Assembly: GCA_035293765.1 (NCBI GenBank)
Contig: DATGMF010000058.1
Span: 74,137-138,136 of the forward strand
Reading direction: 5' to 3'
DNA length: 64,000 nucleotides
From: DASRHT01 sp035293765
GTDB lineage: Bacteria > Chloroflexota > Ktedonobacteria > Ktedonobacterales > Ktedonobacteraceae
Both the position numbers and the translations under genes were made by a program. Position 1 is the stretch's first letter. Every line of letters starts with the position of its first letter. The notes under the pieces are model-generated. The model worked only from the letters and a program-made list of their open reading frames with translations. It searched no databases and was not told the origin of the DNA. Positions 15,551-24,521 of the stretch are shown piece after piece.

Positions 15551-18500
15551 TCAGTCCGCGTTCAGGCGTAATACCTTACTCATTGAGGAGCGAGCGACCA
15601 CGCGCACAACAAGGAAGAGCGTTACTAGACAGAGCGCAACCAGCGCCGCCAGGGCTATCCCTAACGAAGAGGGAACGACTATCTGGATCGGCGGCACGCT
15701 CTGCGCCAGGTAGAATGCGGAGGTGCTCATGTCGCCGGTAATCGTATTTTGCGTCACGCTCGTGAAAACCAGTTCCGGGACAACTATCGCCGTAAAAATG
15801 GCCCCAAACACCATACTGAGAATGACCGCGGTAGTATAGGTGATGCACTGCTCCCACATCACGGTCAGGGCAATCTGTCCCTGTGACGCGCCGATGGCCC
15901 GCAGCACGGTGAAGTTGAGCAGGCGACTTTTCACATTCAGCCAGGAGACCAGCACGCTGCCAATGAGAGCTAAAAAGAGCGCGGCGCTAGCGCCCACCGC
16001 CAGCACGCCCACAAGCGTGAGGTAAAGCGGCTCCTGGTAGAGACTAGCCAGGATCGAGCGGCGATCAAACATCGTCTCCAGGCTCAAGCGACCTGTGCTC
16101 AACGCCTTGCGCACGCTACTCAACGAAGCGGGATCGTCCAGTGTGCGCAACCAGACAGCGTTAATTGGGATCAGCCACTGGCTATTCGCATCGTGGGTCG
16201 CGGTGTAAACAGCAGCGTAGCTCTGATAATCCACCAGCACGCCCGAACCCAGGTCGCTATGTGGACTTGGGATATGCGCCACTTCAGCGACCGCCACAAA
16301 TTTTACCGGATCGGAAAGGCTATTCGTGGCGCTGCTAACCGAGAAGTCAAGCGTAAAGCTGGCTCCCGGGGATAGATGCAACGTGTCCCATACTGTAGCA
16401 TCAACAATAGCCGGCACGACCTTACTGCTAAGCGCCGCGGCTCGCCGCGTCACCAGTTGCTGCATCAGCGCAGGAAGCGGCTGAGACGAATCCTGCGCGG
16501 TCCAGAGCGCGGTGCGGCCAAACGTGCTGGCATCCACGGCTTTGAAGTCGATGGGGAGGGTCGTGGCCCTTGATCCGATAAAGGCGTTAGCGAACGCGAC
16601 ATAGCCGACTGTCGCCGAAGTCACCCCGGGAATATGCTGGTACTGAGCGGTCACAGCGGCGAGTTGAGCGGCGGGAAAGATATCAGCCTCGGGGAGGGTG
16701 CCGCTAAAATCGGCGCCGCTCTGATAGGCCGCAACGTCAATGACGCGCTGCGATTGTGAAGAGATACAAATCAGCGTAAAAATGGCGAAGGCGGATGCCA
16801 GGGTCAGTAACATACTCATGCGTATATACTGGCGTGGCGAGCGTGCCATCTGAGCAACGGCCAGCAGCGAAGCCGCTCCCCGGCTGCGCGTCGCCAATCC
16901 GGTACACCACTGAAGCAACAGGGGGAAAAAGCGCAGTAGCAGCAGGATACCGCCGATGAAGAAAAAGACGGCCCCTAATAGCGTTAAGGGGGTAAATAGC
17001 AGCAAGGCTGAACGCACATCCAGGACGCGCGCATTCGTTACGTATGTCGAGAGGCCAAAGCCGACCAGCGCAATCACTGCCGCGACAACGTCCAGGTTCA
17101 AACGTTGCCAGAGCGGACGATGGGTAGAGCGTGCTGCCTCGCGCCTCACCATCAGCACGTCAAGGCGCAGGGTCCGCATCACCGCAACCACCATTGTGAC
17201 AACGGCAACCGCGGTCGCTAATAGGGCAAAGCCAAGCAGCCCGACGACGACCTGCCAGGGGTTGGCCGTGATGAGATTGAGCGCGCCCTGTGCCGCCGGT
17301 GAGAGGGTATGCCGAGCGAAGAAATAGACAACGGGAACGGCAAGTAACGGCCCGATGATCAGAGCTATCAGCCCCAGTCCGAGGCTCTGCACCACCAGCG
17401 CACCGAAGATCTGGCGCCCGCTGGCTCCGCGACTGCGCAACAGGGCAATCACATCCGCCTGCCGATCAATCAGCAGGTCCGCCATCAGGCTGACGAAGAA
17501 GAGAATCAGCCCTAGAATCAGCACAAGCAGGCAGGTTACGGGCAATTGCGCTATAGCAATACGATCATTATAGTGCTCCAGGATGTCTGACGGCAGGTAT
17601 GTCTGGGTCTGCTCTATCAATGGGGATTGCTCGAAGGTGGGGTTATCAGAGTTACTCGCCTCCACAGCTTGAATTCCTGAGAGGATCGTGGGCAAATTGT
17701 ATACTGAGATGTGAGAAGGGTTAAGGCGATAATACCAGATGAGCGAGGGCAACTGCTGAAAAACATAGCCATCTAATGCTGGTTGACTGCCGATCTGCGC
17801 GAAGAGCGAAAGGACGCTCTGATTGGAGGCCAGCCCTTTATAGATCGTAAAGAAGTCGCTGGGCGTCTCGCGCTGAAAATCATTGCCATGCCAAAATGGA
17901 TCGTCGGTCCCGGTCAACTTGAAGATGCCGACGACGGGTAGCGATAGCGTGCGTGAGACTGGCACCTGGAAGCCATTGGTAAGCACGACGCTGACGGTCA
18001 GGGTCGAGCCAGGGTGAATTTGCAGCAACTCGGCGGAATCCTGGGGCAGAGCTATCTCCAGCGCATTGCCGCTATCCTGAGGAAGCCGCCCTTCGATCAA
18101 CTTGAGGTGCGATGCAGCCTGGGCCGTCGAGGCGCTGATCAACTCTATGGACGCTTTATCGGCCCCTGGATGATAGATATCGTTCCCCTGCGGTCCCCGA
18201 GCAATGGAGGAAATTGACAATAGCTGCGTCTCGACCGAGAACTGGGCCGGGCCGTTTAAAAAAGGGCCGAGGTTTTTAGAGAGCGTCCGGTCCATCTGCT
18301 GCGTGGCCTGACTGATCGTGGGCAGCGATATTCTCCTGGAAACGCTGCGTACAACGATATCCGAATTTTGCGCAGATACCGATAGGACACCACGCAGACC
18401 TGCGCTCATTGCCACTTCCGCATAGAGTGGCACCACACAGGTCAGCATGACAGCAACCACCACGCCCAATCCGGTAATAAATAGTAGCCCCCTCATACGC

Positions 18501-18586
18501 TGCAATTGCCAGAAAGATAATGTGAACGAAGAAAGAGCAAGTTTCAGCCGCATAGGTTTTGCAGAGGCTCTCGATGCATATGCCAT
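15551..18586 (-). CDS. FtsX-like ABC-type permease protein
   Basis: A 1011-aa membrane protein with the double FtsX/MacB-permease layout: one N-terminal membrane helix (GLLFITGLGVVVAVMLTCVVPLY), a large external domain, a central four-helix FtsX block (about residues 375-590, including LLVLILGLILFFVSLMADLLIDRQADVIALLRSRGASGRQIF), a second external domain, and a C-terminal FtsX block (LVGVLAVGASAALFLALIGSVLVSWLNVKSRLLNFTVLRAIGASQGQI). LLRSRGAS.RQ and LRAIGAS.GQ are the coupling motifs. It would work with an ATPase in lipoprotein or peptide export, or membrane remodelling, but no ATPase gene is adjacent. ATG 18586 is used because AAGGAG lies 7 bases upstream. Confidence 0.88.
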   Translation of the reverse strand: MAYASRASAKPMRLKLALSSFTLSFWQLQRMRGLLFITGLGVVVAVMLTCVVPLYAEVAMSAGLRGVLSVSAQNSDIVVRSVSRRISLPTISQATQQMDRTLSKNLGPFLNGPAQFSVETQLLSISSIARGPQGNDIYHPGADKASIELISASTAQAASHLKLIEGRLPQDSGNALEIALPQDSAELLQIHPGSTLTVSVVLTNGFQVPVSRTLSLPVVGIFKLTGTDDPFWHGNDFQRETPSDFFTIYKGLASNQSVLSLFAQIGSQPALDGYVFQQLPSLIWYYRLNPSHISVYNLPTILSGIQAVEASNSDNPTFEQSPLIEQTQTYLPSDILEHYNDRIAIAQLPVTCLLVLILGLILFFVSLMADLLIDRQADVIALLRSRGASGRQIFGALVVQSLGLGLIALIIGPLLAVPVVYFFARHTLSPAAQGALNLITANPWQVVVGLLGFALLATAVAVVTMVVAVMRTLRLDVLMVRREAARSTHRPLWQRLNLDVVAAVIALVGFGLSTYVTNARVLDVRSALLLFTPLTLLGAVFFFIGGILLLLRFFPLLLQWCTGLATRSRGAASLLAVAQMARSPRQYIRMSMLLTLASAFAIFTLICISSQSQRVIDVAAYQSGADFSGTLPEADIFPAAQLAAVTAQYQHIPGVTSATVGYVAFANAFIGSRATTLPIDFKAVDASTFGRTALWTAQDSSQPLPALMQQLVTRRAAALSSKVVPAIVDATVWDTLHLSPGASFTLDFSVSSATNSLSDPVKFVAVAEVAHIPSPHSDLGSGVLVDYQSYAAVYTATHDANSQWLIPINAVWLRTLDDPASLSSVRKALSTGRLSLETMFDRRSILASLYQEPLYLTLVGVLAVGASAALFLALIGSVLVSWLNVKSRLLNFTVLRAIGASQGQIALTVMWEQCITYTTAVILSMVFGAIFTAIVVPELVFTSVTQNTITGDMSTSAFYLAQSVPPIQIVVPSSLGIALAALVALCLVTLFLVVRVVARSSMSKVLRLNAD

Positions 18587-18874
18587 TAATAGCTCCTTTT
18601 TCATCGGCCACAATTTACAATGATCATGTTACTATAACCCCTGATAACAATCAAACTGCAATTATATACGTTTACCAGTTGTCAAGCTTCACATCAGCCT
18701 ATCTCAAACGAACGTCCGGTCCCTACGACAATTCGCGCGTTTTCTCTTTTTTAGAGGTTGGCATTGTCTCTATTCCTCACTCGCAAGTAGGATATATTTA
18801 GAAACTTCACTCAAAGAAGCTATATAATAGTGAGTCTTTTTCTAAAGCCGGTGAGTATCAGGAATGGTGAGCAA

Positions 18875-18902
18875 GGGCAAGCGCGAGGCACTGCCCCTAC
18901 AG
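18875..18902. repeat. Short GC-rich intergenic repeat (copy 1)
   Basis: GGCAAGCGCGAGGCACTGCC followed by CCTACAGG: a degenerate palindrome whose arms are GGCA..CGAGG and its inverse, ending in the CCCCTAC tag. The same unit recurs at about seven other intergenic sites in this window. The remaining part of this 380-base gap (18587-18969) shows no other clear feature. Confidence 0.6.
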
Positions 18903-18969
18903 GACAGCAATATGGTCGCGGTCAGGTGTGGACATTGGCAGAGGTTTTCTAGTATAGAAGGAGCAATAC

Positions 18970-19821
18970 GTGGATAAAACCAGTGTGCAGACGGAGCTTG
19001 TGAACGTGGGGCTCCCGCAGCTTACAAGGTCTATTGATCTGTTATCACAGCCTTCGGTTCGATTGTATACCACTTCCGCCGAAGCAGCGGCTTTACGTGT
19101 GGGAGCATCCAGGATTGGCGGAGTCCCAGACCTACCTGCCGGCGTGGACTGGCCCACATGGAAGGGGAGGCCACTGTCTTTTATCGCGCAGATCCGCCTC
19201 GACGAAGTTCATCGGTATGATACTAATGGCTTACTACCGCCTCAAGGCATGCTCTGGTTTTTCTACGATGCATCTCAGCAAACATTCGGAGATTTACCCA
19301 CGGATTCCGGCGGCTGGCGCGTTCTTTTTATGGATGGCGATCTGAGCAAATTGCAGCAGATAAGCGCCCCGGCGCAACTGCCGACCGAGAGCCGCTTCAA
19401 AGCATGTTCCATCCAGTTTGCCAGTGAGATAACGCTCACGCAGCAACCGGAACTTGAAATTCCGCATCTGAACTGGAGCGAGACGGAGCAGAAGCAATAC
19501 GAGGCGCTGCTCTCGACCTTTCCCGCCGCAGATGACCATGCAAAAGTCCATCACCGCTTGCTGGGCTTTCCCGATACTATCCAGGACGATATGCGCATGC
19601 AATGCCAGTTCGTATCCAATGGAGTAACGAATCCCGACGATCCGCGCGCAGCGGCACTGACGAAAGGGGCAATGGACTGGCAGCTTCTTCTGCAGATCGA
19701 CTCTGATGAGCAGGCTGGAATGCGCTGGGGCAATAGCGGGATGCTCTACTACTGGCTGAAGCGGACAGATCTGCAAGCGCGACACTTTGAGCGTGCGTGG
19801 CTCGTATTACAGTCAGAATAA
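18970..19821 (+). CDS. DUF1963 (YwqG-like) protein
   Basis: A 283-aa soluble protein of the DUF1963 family. Typical elements are SRIGGVPDLPAGVDWPTWKGRPLSFIAQIRLDEV, where the GG.PDLP..WP pattern marks the family, LPPQGMLWFFYD, LLGFPDTIQDD and LLLQIDSDEQAGMRWGNSGMLYYWLKRTDL. The biochemical role of the family is not established. The start is GTG 18970 with AAGGAG upstream. It is followed by a hairpin and then a separate lipoprotein gene, so it is probably monocistronic. Confidence 0.85.
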   Translation: MDKTSVQTELVNVGLPQLTRSIDLLSQPSVRLYTTSAEAAALRVGASRIGGVPDLPAGVDWPTWKGRPLSFIAQIRLDEVHRYDTNGLLPPQGMLWFFYDASQQTFGDLPTDSGGWRVLFMDGDLSKLQQISAPAQLPTESRFKACSIQFASEITLTQQPELEIPHLNWSETEQKQYEALLSTFPAADDHAKVHHRLLGFPDTIQDDMRMQCQFVSNGVTNPDDPRAAALTKGAMDWQLLLQIDSDEQAGMRWGNSGMLYYWLKRTDLQARHFERAWLVLQSE

Positions 19822-19833
19822 ATTCTTTCAGTA

Positions 19834-19883
19834 CCCTCAAGCAGGGCGAGCGAGCCATGAGCTCCCGCCACTTCCCTTGAGGG
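19834..19883 (+). terminator. Hairpin after DUF1963 gene
   Basis: CCCTCAAG (19834-19841) and CTTGAGGG (19876-19883) pair perfectly, with an inner GGC/GCC and GAG/CTC pairing in the loop. It begins 13 bases after the stop codon. No U-tract follows. Confidence 0.45.
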
Positions 19884-19939
19884 CTGCATACATATCAGAC
19901 GCTATGGTGTCAAGTGAAATGCACTGAGGAGCATAATTT

Positions 19940-20509
19940 ATGATAAAACATCTTTATTCACTAGGTATCATTATAGTTTTAGCGTTGGCGCTGGCTGGGT
20001 GTAGCAGTAACGGGAACTTCACCATCACAGTACCGACAGGTACAGCAGGAACAACGAGCACGACCGGCGGTGAGCCGCATTGGGGGGTGCAAACCAAAAC
20101 TTCGGGCTGCGTCGTCCAGGGTGCGCTCCAGGACCCGGCATGTACGCCCGGCGACATTTTCCCCAACGCCACAAAAGATCAGATCTGCACACCAGGATAT
20201 TCGCGCTCGGTACGTGATGTCCCCATCAGCGAAAAGGACCAGGTGTACGCCTCCTATGGTATTACTCATCATACGTCCGGTCAGTACGAAGTTGACCACC
20301 TCGTCAGCCTGGAACTGGGAGGCTCGAATAGCATCGCGAACCTCTGGCCGGAGAGCGCCAGTCCCAAACCAGGATTTCACGAAAAGGACCAGGTCGAAAA
20401 CTATCTGCACGACCAGGTATGCTCCGGCGCAATGTCCTTGAAGGAAGCGCAAATCGAAATCGCCACCAACTGGCTCGCCGTCTACAATCGCATGCCAAAG
20501 GGCTATTGA
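19940..20509 (+). CDS. Secreted lipoprotein with HNH-like domain
   Basis: A 189-aa protein. The N-terminus has a lipoprotein signal peptide with lipobox LALAGCSS (Cys at about 21), then a Thr/Gly-rich linker. The C-terminal half carries YEVDHLVSLELGGSNSIANLWPES, which is the His-Asp.. Asn core of HNH-type nucleases (DH...LGG.N...NL.P), and cysteines (SGCVVQG, DPACTPG, QICTPGY, QVCSG) that may form disulfides outside the cell. It may be an extracellular nuclease, for nutrition or defence, but the activity is inferred. Its stop codon lies 7 bases from that of the convergent histidine kinase. Confidence 0.75.
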   Translation: MIKHLYSLGIIIVLALALAGCSSNGNFTITVPTGTAGTTSTTGGEPHWGVQTKTSGCVVQGALQDPACTPGDIFPNATKDQICTPGYSRSVRDVPISEKDQVYASYGITHHTSGQYEVDHLVSLELGGSNSIANLWPESASPKPGFHEKDQVENYLHDQVCSGAMSLKEAQIEIATNWLAVYNRMPKGY

Positions 20510-20516
20510 TTTATCA

Positions 20517-22733
20517 TCAATCATCCACATCCTGTAGGGGCAGGGTAAACCAGAAAGTGGAGCCTTTGCCGCTTTCACTTTCTAAACCGACCTGACCGTG
20601 ATGGCGCTCAACGATAGTGCTACAGATGTGCAAGCCGAGGCCCAGACTGATGTCATAGCCGGATTGCACCTCAATACCTTTGACGCGATAGAAACGCTCC
20701 CAGATGTGTTCATGCTCTTCCGCCGGAATGCCGGGCCCATTATCGCTGACAGAGACGCGGGCCACAGATCTTTCCACCGCAACGCGAATGGTGATAGGAC
20801 TATCCGCGGGGGAATACTTGAGCGCATTCGTCAGATAGTTATGCACCACCTGCCCGATACGATCTCTGTCAGCGATAATAGGTATGGGTTCACCTGGCTC
20901 TATCAGCGAGATCGTACGTTCAAGATTGACCTGGCGTTGATCTTCAATCGTTTGACGCACAATCGCAGCCAGGTCGCATGGCCTCATGCGCAGCTCCAGC
21001 TTATTGGCCTGGATACGGGAGACATCCAATAAATCGCCAATCATCCGCATCTGAACATTGCCGCGGTGGACCGCATATTCCAGCGGTTGATGGATACGTT
21101 CGAGCTTGCTATCAAGCGACTCCAGTTGCTCGGATGCCTGCCGTCTCAGGGTTCTGAGACGACGCTGTGCAAGCTGGATATTGCCGATGATGGTGGTAAG
21201 CGGGGAGCGCAGTTCGTGACTGGCAAGGCTGAGAAAAGCATCAAAGCGGCGGTTGGTTTCCAGGAGAGCCCGCTCGTTCGCGTAGGTTCTGGTCCATTCA
21301 TACTGCAACCGCTCACGCTCTATCATCAATCCGGCAAGCTTCGCGACCGCTTTCAATAGCAGTATCTCTTCGTGAGTGTAGGCATCATCGGAAATCTTCT
21401 TGCCCAGGCCCAGGACGCCAATTAGATGATCGCCAATAATCATTGGCGCTACCAGCAATATCTCAGCATAGCGGTTTTCGTGGGGCAGGGTGGGCATCGA
21501 CGCCAGATCACAGGTTATCACCTTGTTGGTATAAAGACGAGAGATAGCCTCGGCGTTGAAGTGCTCGGCTAGTAAAGATGCCTGAATGGCCTCCCGCCAC
21601 ACTGCAACATCTTCGGGGGTGGGCGCGTCAATTGCGATCAGTTGCATCTGGCCGGTATCGGAATCCAGTAAAGCAATACCTGCGCACTCACTCTCCAGTA
21701 CCCGGCAAATCAACGTGGACAGGTGCTGCCCCACAGCGGAGATAATTGTCGAAAGGTCTATGACCTCACCAACGGGCTGTGTGGCAAGTTTCGTCGGGAT
21801 ACGCACAAGCAGCTCAGCTAGCGTGAGCAGAGAATCAAGCGCCTTCTGGATACGACGCTGCAATTGCCGTCGTTCGGTAATATCATGAAATACCACCACC
21901 GCCCCGGTAATTTGAGCCCGCTCGTCTCGAATAGGGGCGCCAGTGATATACAAATCGCGGCTTTCCCCACCCGGGCCAGTCATATGGGTCTCTAATACAT
22001 TCTGACCCACCAGCACTTCGCCGCGAAGAAGGCGCTGCATGGGCCACTGGTCCAGCGCAATAAGCTGGTCGTTCTCATCATAAAATTGAAATAACCCGTG
22101 GCGCTCCTCCACCGTGATGTTATGCCAGCGCTCTCCCATAGCAAAAAGGGTATCGGCCATCGGGTTCGTCTGGATGATCTTTCCCTCCCGATCACCGACG
22201 AAAACTCCGGCGGTGATGGCCTTGAAGACCGCTTCCTGCCGGCTGACATGCTCTCGCAACTGGCGCTCGGAGTCACGCATCTGCTGAGTATGTGTGATAT
22301 CGAAGCCAATATTGACCCATTCGCGAATATGACCGTCAACTCCACGCACGGGCGCCCCACGGACCAAAAAAAGACAATATTCGCCTCCATGCTGCAAATG
22401 ACCCTCCAGTTCGTACGCCCGCCCATGCGCCACTGCATCCTGCCAGATGGCAGCGACTCTCTCTTGATCAGCGGGATGAAATAGCTCCAGAAAATTTTTC
22501 TCTTTCAAGTTGTTATTTCCAGGCGAGGATCTTTCTTCCAGGATCACCCCGGTGGAGCTGGTGATCCAGAGCATATCGCCCACTGCCTCCATTACAGAGC
22601 GAAACCGCTCTCCTGCCGCCTCCACCTCACGTTGGGATACGATTCTCTCGGTCGATGTCACAGGAGCACCTGTGACAAATGTATCCGCAACACTCCTCAC
22701 CTGATCAGGTGCATTCTGAAGGTCGTGTTCCAT
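20517..22733 (-). CDS. Hybrid-less PAS/GAF sensor histidine kinase
   Basis: A 738-aa cytoplasmic sensor kinase without membrane helices. Order of domains: PAS 1 (about 42-165, FRSVMEAVGDMLWITSSTG...), PAS 2 (about 170-300, VFKAITAGVFVGDREGKIIQTN, with PAC end VVVFHDITERRQ), GAF (about 320-485), HisKA with the phospho-His motif SLASHELRSPLTTIIGNIQLA, and HATPase_c with VVHNYLTNALKYSP (N box), VSDNGPGIPAEEHEHIWERFYR (G1/F) and GLGLHICSTIVERHHG (G2). There is no receiver domain and no adjacent response regulator, so the partner is elsewhere. The ligand sensed by PAS or GAF is unknown. Confidence 0.93.
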   Translation of the reverse strand: MEHDLQNAPDQVRSVADTFVTGAPVTSTERIVSQREVEAAGERFRSVMEAVGDMLWITSSTGVILEERSSPGNNNLKEKNFLELFHPADQERVAAIWQDAVAHGRAYELEGHLQHGGEYCLFLVRGAPVRGVDGHIREWVNIGFDITHTQQMRDSERQLREHVSRQEAVFKAITAGVFVGDREGKIIQTNPMADTLFAMGERWHNITVEERHGLFQFYDENDQLIALDQWPMQRLLRGEVLVGQNVLETHMTGPGGESRDLYITGAPIRDERAQITGAVVVFHDITERRQLQRRIQKALDSLLTLAELLVRIPTKLATQPVGEVIDLSTIISAVGQHLSTLICRVLESECAGIALLDSDTGQMQLIAIDAPTPEDVAVWREAIQASLLAEHFNAEAISRLYTNKVITCDLASMPTLPHENRYAEILLVAPMIIGDHLIGVLGLGKKISDDAYTHEEILLLKAVAKLAGLMIERERLQYEWTRTYANERALLETNRRFDAFLSLASHELRSPLTTIIGNIQLAQRRLRTLRRQASEQLESLDSKLERIHQPLEYAVHRGNVQMRMIGDLLDVSRIQANKLELRMRPCDLAAIVRQTIEDQRQVNLERTISLIEPGEPIPIIADRDRIGQVVHNYLTNALKYSPADSPITIRVAVERSVARVSVSDNGPGIPAEEHEHIWERFYRVKGIEVQSGYDISLGLGLHICSTIVERHHGQVGLESESGKGSTFWFTLPLQDVDD

Positions 22734-23067
22734 ATGGCCGCTCCTCTCATTTCAATACACACCCACGAAGAGATCCGCCACGGAGAGGTTCTTCCTCAAA
22801 TTACACACCTCCACGCGCTATTAAAACTTAATATATCGACAAAATTAAGAATCTATCCTCAATAATATTGTATATCAGCAGATATGCCGCAAAATGTCAA
22901 TACCTATGTTTATATCTAAAGTATATCTCCTAAAAGTAGCTATCGCGTGATAAGCCCGTCTTCCCATCCGAAAACAGCAGCTTCTGGCAGCTCCGTTAGA
23001 TGTGATAGCATTAGGGCAGGGAAATTTGCGCTCTTTCACCGGGATGCGGTAACCGGGTCCCTACTAA
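22734..23067. other. Intergenic region upstream of histidine kinase
   Basis: About 330 bases. The part next to the kinase (22740-22930) is AT-rich and probably has its promoter; the rest may contain further decayed DNA of the methylase relic, but I cannot support a gene or repeat in it. Confidence 0.4.
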
Positions 23068-23427
23068 GGAAGAGCTGCGCGCCGCTATCACTTTATCGAG
23101 GGACTCGCGCGCTACTGGCAGGGCTTAGAGATCCTCGAACATACCACGACCAGGAAGTTCCGCCGCTTCCCCAGCCTGTTCGATAGCAGGAAAACAGTCT
23201 ATCAGGCATTCCATCAGTTTTTCGAAAGATACAGCGATGCCACCATCGTCGTATCGTATTCCTCCAACGGCATACTGGCTAAAGAAGAGCTTTTGGCGAT
23301 CCTGGCGCGCTATAAAAGCAAGGTGACGGTGTACGAGTGCGATCATCGCTACTCTCTGGGCAATCACCATCATAAAATCCATGATAATCAGAACGAGGTC
23401 AAAGAGTTCCTGTTTGTGGGGACGTAG
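23068..23427 (+). pseudogene. DNA adenine methylase (D12 class), C-terminal relic
   Basis: An in-frame stretch of 119 codons without a start codon reads YHFIEGLARYWQGLEILEHT and later YSDATIVVSYSSNGILAKEELLAILARY...VTVYECDHRYSLGN...EVKEFLFVGT. VVSYSSN..L.KEEL and DHRYS.GN are typical of the C-terminal half of Dam-like D12 methylases. The N-terminal SAM-binding half (FxGxG) and the DPPY motif are not found upstream. Just upstream, the neighbouring frame reads VPTKEELRAA and then loses sense, which fits a frameshift near 23075-23090. It is the remnant of a restriction-modification or phage gene. Confidence 0.75.
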
Positions 23428-23433
23428 CCACTG

Positions 23434-23931
23434 CTATCCCTTGAAGGCGCGCGCCTCCTCCTGCTGGAGCTTGAGCAGATACCATCCAAGCACGGCCAGC
23501 AATGAGAGCGCCGGTTGCGAGAGCGCCAGAGGGGAGAGCTCAAGCTCTTTTGCCTTTTTGAAGTAGATCAGGGGAATATCTTTATCGGTGCGCCAGACCC
23601 ACTCGTTGCGCCAGAAGCTCGTATTGGCCCATTTATACTGCCGCGCATCGTTGAAGAGGAGCACGCCGCTTCCGCCGGGGTTGCGTTTGAGATGTGCTAC
23701 CTCTTCGCCCGAAGCTGCGAGGCGTACGACAACGTGCTTCTGAAAGAAGCTCTCGCGTTGAAACGTCCAGCTTCCATCGGCGGCAGCGGCGGTCGCGAGC
23801 GAACCGATAAGATTTTTCCAGCACAACGTTGCCAGCAGATCATTACCCCCGTACAGCTCGTACTGGCGCTTCATTAAATGAGGATGAACCCAGTAGAGCT
23901 CGGAGGTGTCGGCTTCGCGAATCGGTATCAT
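23434..23931 (-). CDS. Hypothetical protein, about 165 aa
   Basis: Starts at ATG 23931 (MIPIREADTSELYWVHP); an upstream in-frame start at 23967 would overlap the neighbour and adds an atypical basic stretch. The sequence shows alternating strands (WTFQRESFFQKHVVVRLAASGEEVAHLKRN, GVLLFNDARQYKWANTSFWRNEWVWRTD) like the beta-rich LURP-one/scramblase-type fold, and a short hydrophobic end (LLAVLGWYLLKLQQ). This resemblance is weak, so I give no function. It lies downstream of a membrane protein gene in the same direction with a 32-base gap. Confidence 0.6.
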   Translation of the reverse strand: MIPIREADTSELYWVHPHLMKRQYELYGGNDLLATLCWKNLIGSLATAAAADGSWTFQRESFFQKHVVVRLAASGEEVAHLKRNPGGSGVLLFNDARQYKWANTSFWRNEWVWRTDKDIPLIYFKKAKELELSPLALSQPALSLLAVLGWYLLKLQQEEARAFKG

Positions 23932-23963
23932 GGCTGTACTCCGGCGCATCGATGCTATCACGA

Positions 23964-24509
23964 TCAACGCACATAGATATTATACTGCGCTATTTGCCTT
24001 TGATACTTTTCTTGAATAGTATCAAAAACCTCCTGGGCTGATATTGGCGATGCTATGAGAGAAATAGCCATTGCAAGATTGCCGAAAAGGCGGCAGAGAC
24101 GTCCTTGCCAGGGATAGCGTGCGGAAAAGGTCTTCAGTCCACCCTCAGAGAGATAGATATTGAGCGTGGATATCCCCCGCGTTTTGCTGAAAAAGATGAA
24201 GGCAATTTCCTCCCAGGTGATGAGATAGTTTCCAAAGAGACTCCATTGATGAAATCCCTCATCATTCACATTCAGAAGAGGCCAGGGTTTTACCAGCACA
24301 AAGATACATACCAGAGCGCCCAGACCGAAAAACACTATGGCAAAGACATCTAAACCCGCATTTAACGGATTGCTAGCATTTGGGAAAAGAAAACTGCCAA
24401 TAGCAACAAATACCAACGATCCTATGAGCAGCAGCAACACCTTCTTGCGAGCAGGATAGAGAATGAAAGCCTGCCCATCGGCCTGGCTTAAACTGTCCTG
24501 GTTGTTCAT
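23964..24509 (-). CDS. STM3941-like membrane protein with PH-type domain
   Basis: About 181 aa. Two hydrophobic helices (KKVLLLLIGSLVFVAIGSFLF and VFAIVFFGLGALVCIFVLVKPW) precede a domain with NDEGFHQWSLFGNYLITWEEIAFIFF, the strand pattern of a small bacterial PH-like domain as in STM3941-type proteins. The start at 24509 is favoured by AGGAG at 9 bases; the ATG six bases upstream is too close to it. It is downstream of comB by 12 bases in the same direction, so it may be the last gene of the unit. Function is unknown. Confidence 0.65.
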   Translation of the reverse strand: MNNQDSLSQADGQAFILYPARKKVLLLLIGSLVFVAIGSFLFPNASNPLNAGLDVFAIVFFGLGALVCIFVLVKPWPLLNVNDEGFHQWSLFGNYLITWEEIAFIFFSKTRGISTLNIYLSEGGLKTFSARYPWQGRLCRLFGNLAMAISLIASPISAQEVFDTIQEKYQRQIAQYNIYVR

Positions 24510-24521
24510 CCGCATCTTCTC

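Noticed and set aside
22947..23186. 79-codon frame starting at 22947 as a new small gene
   Set aside because: It crosses the methylase relic in the wrong frame and has no ribosome site; the relic frame explains the region better.
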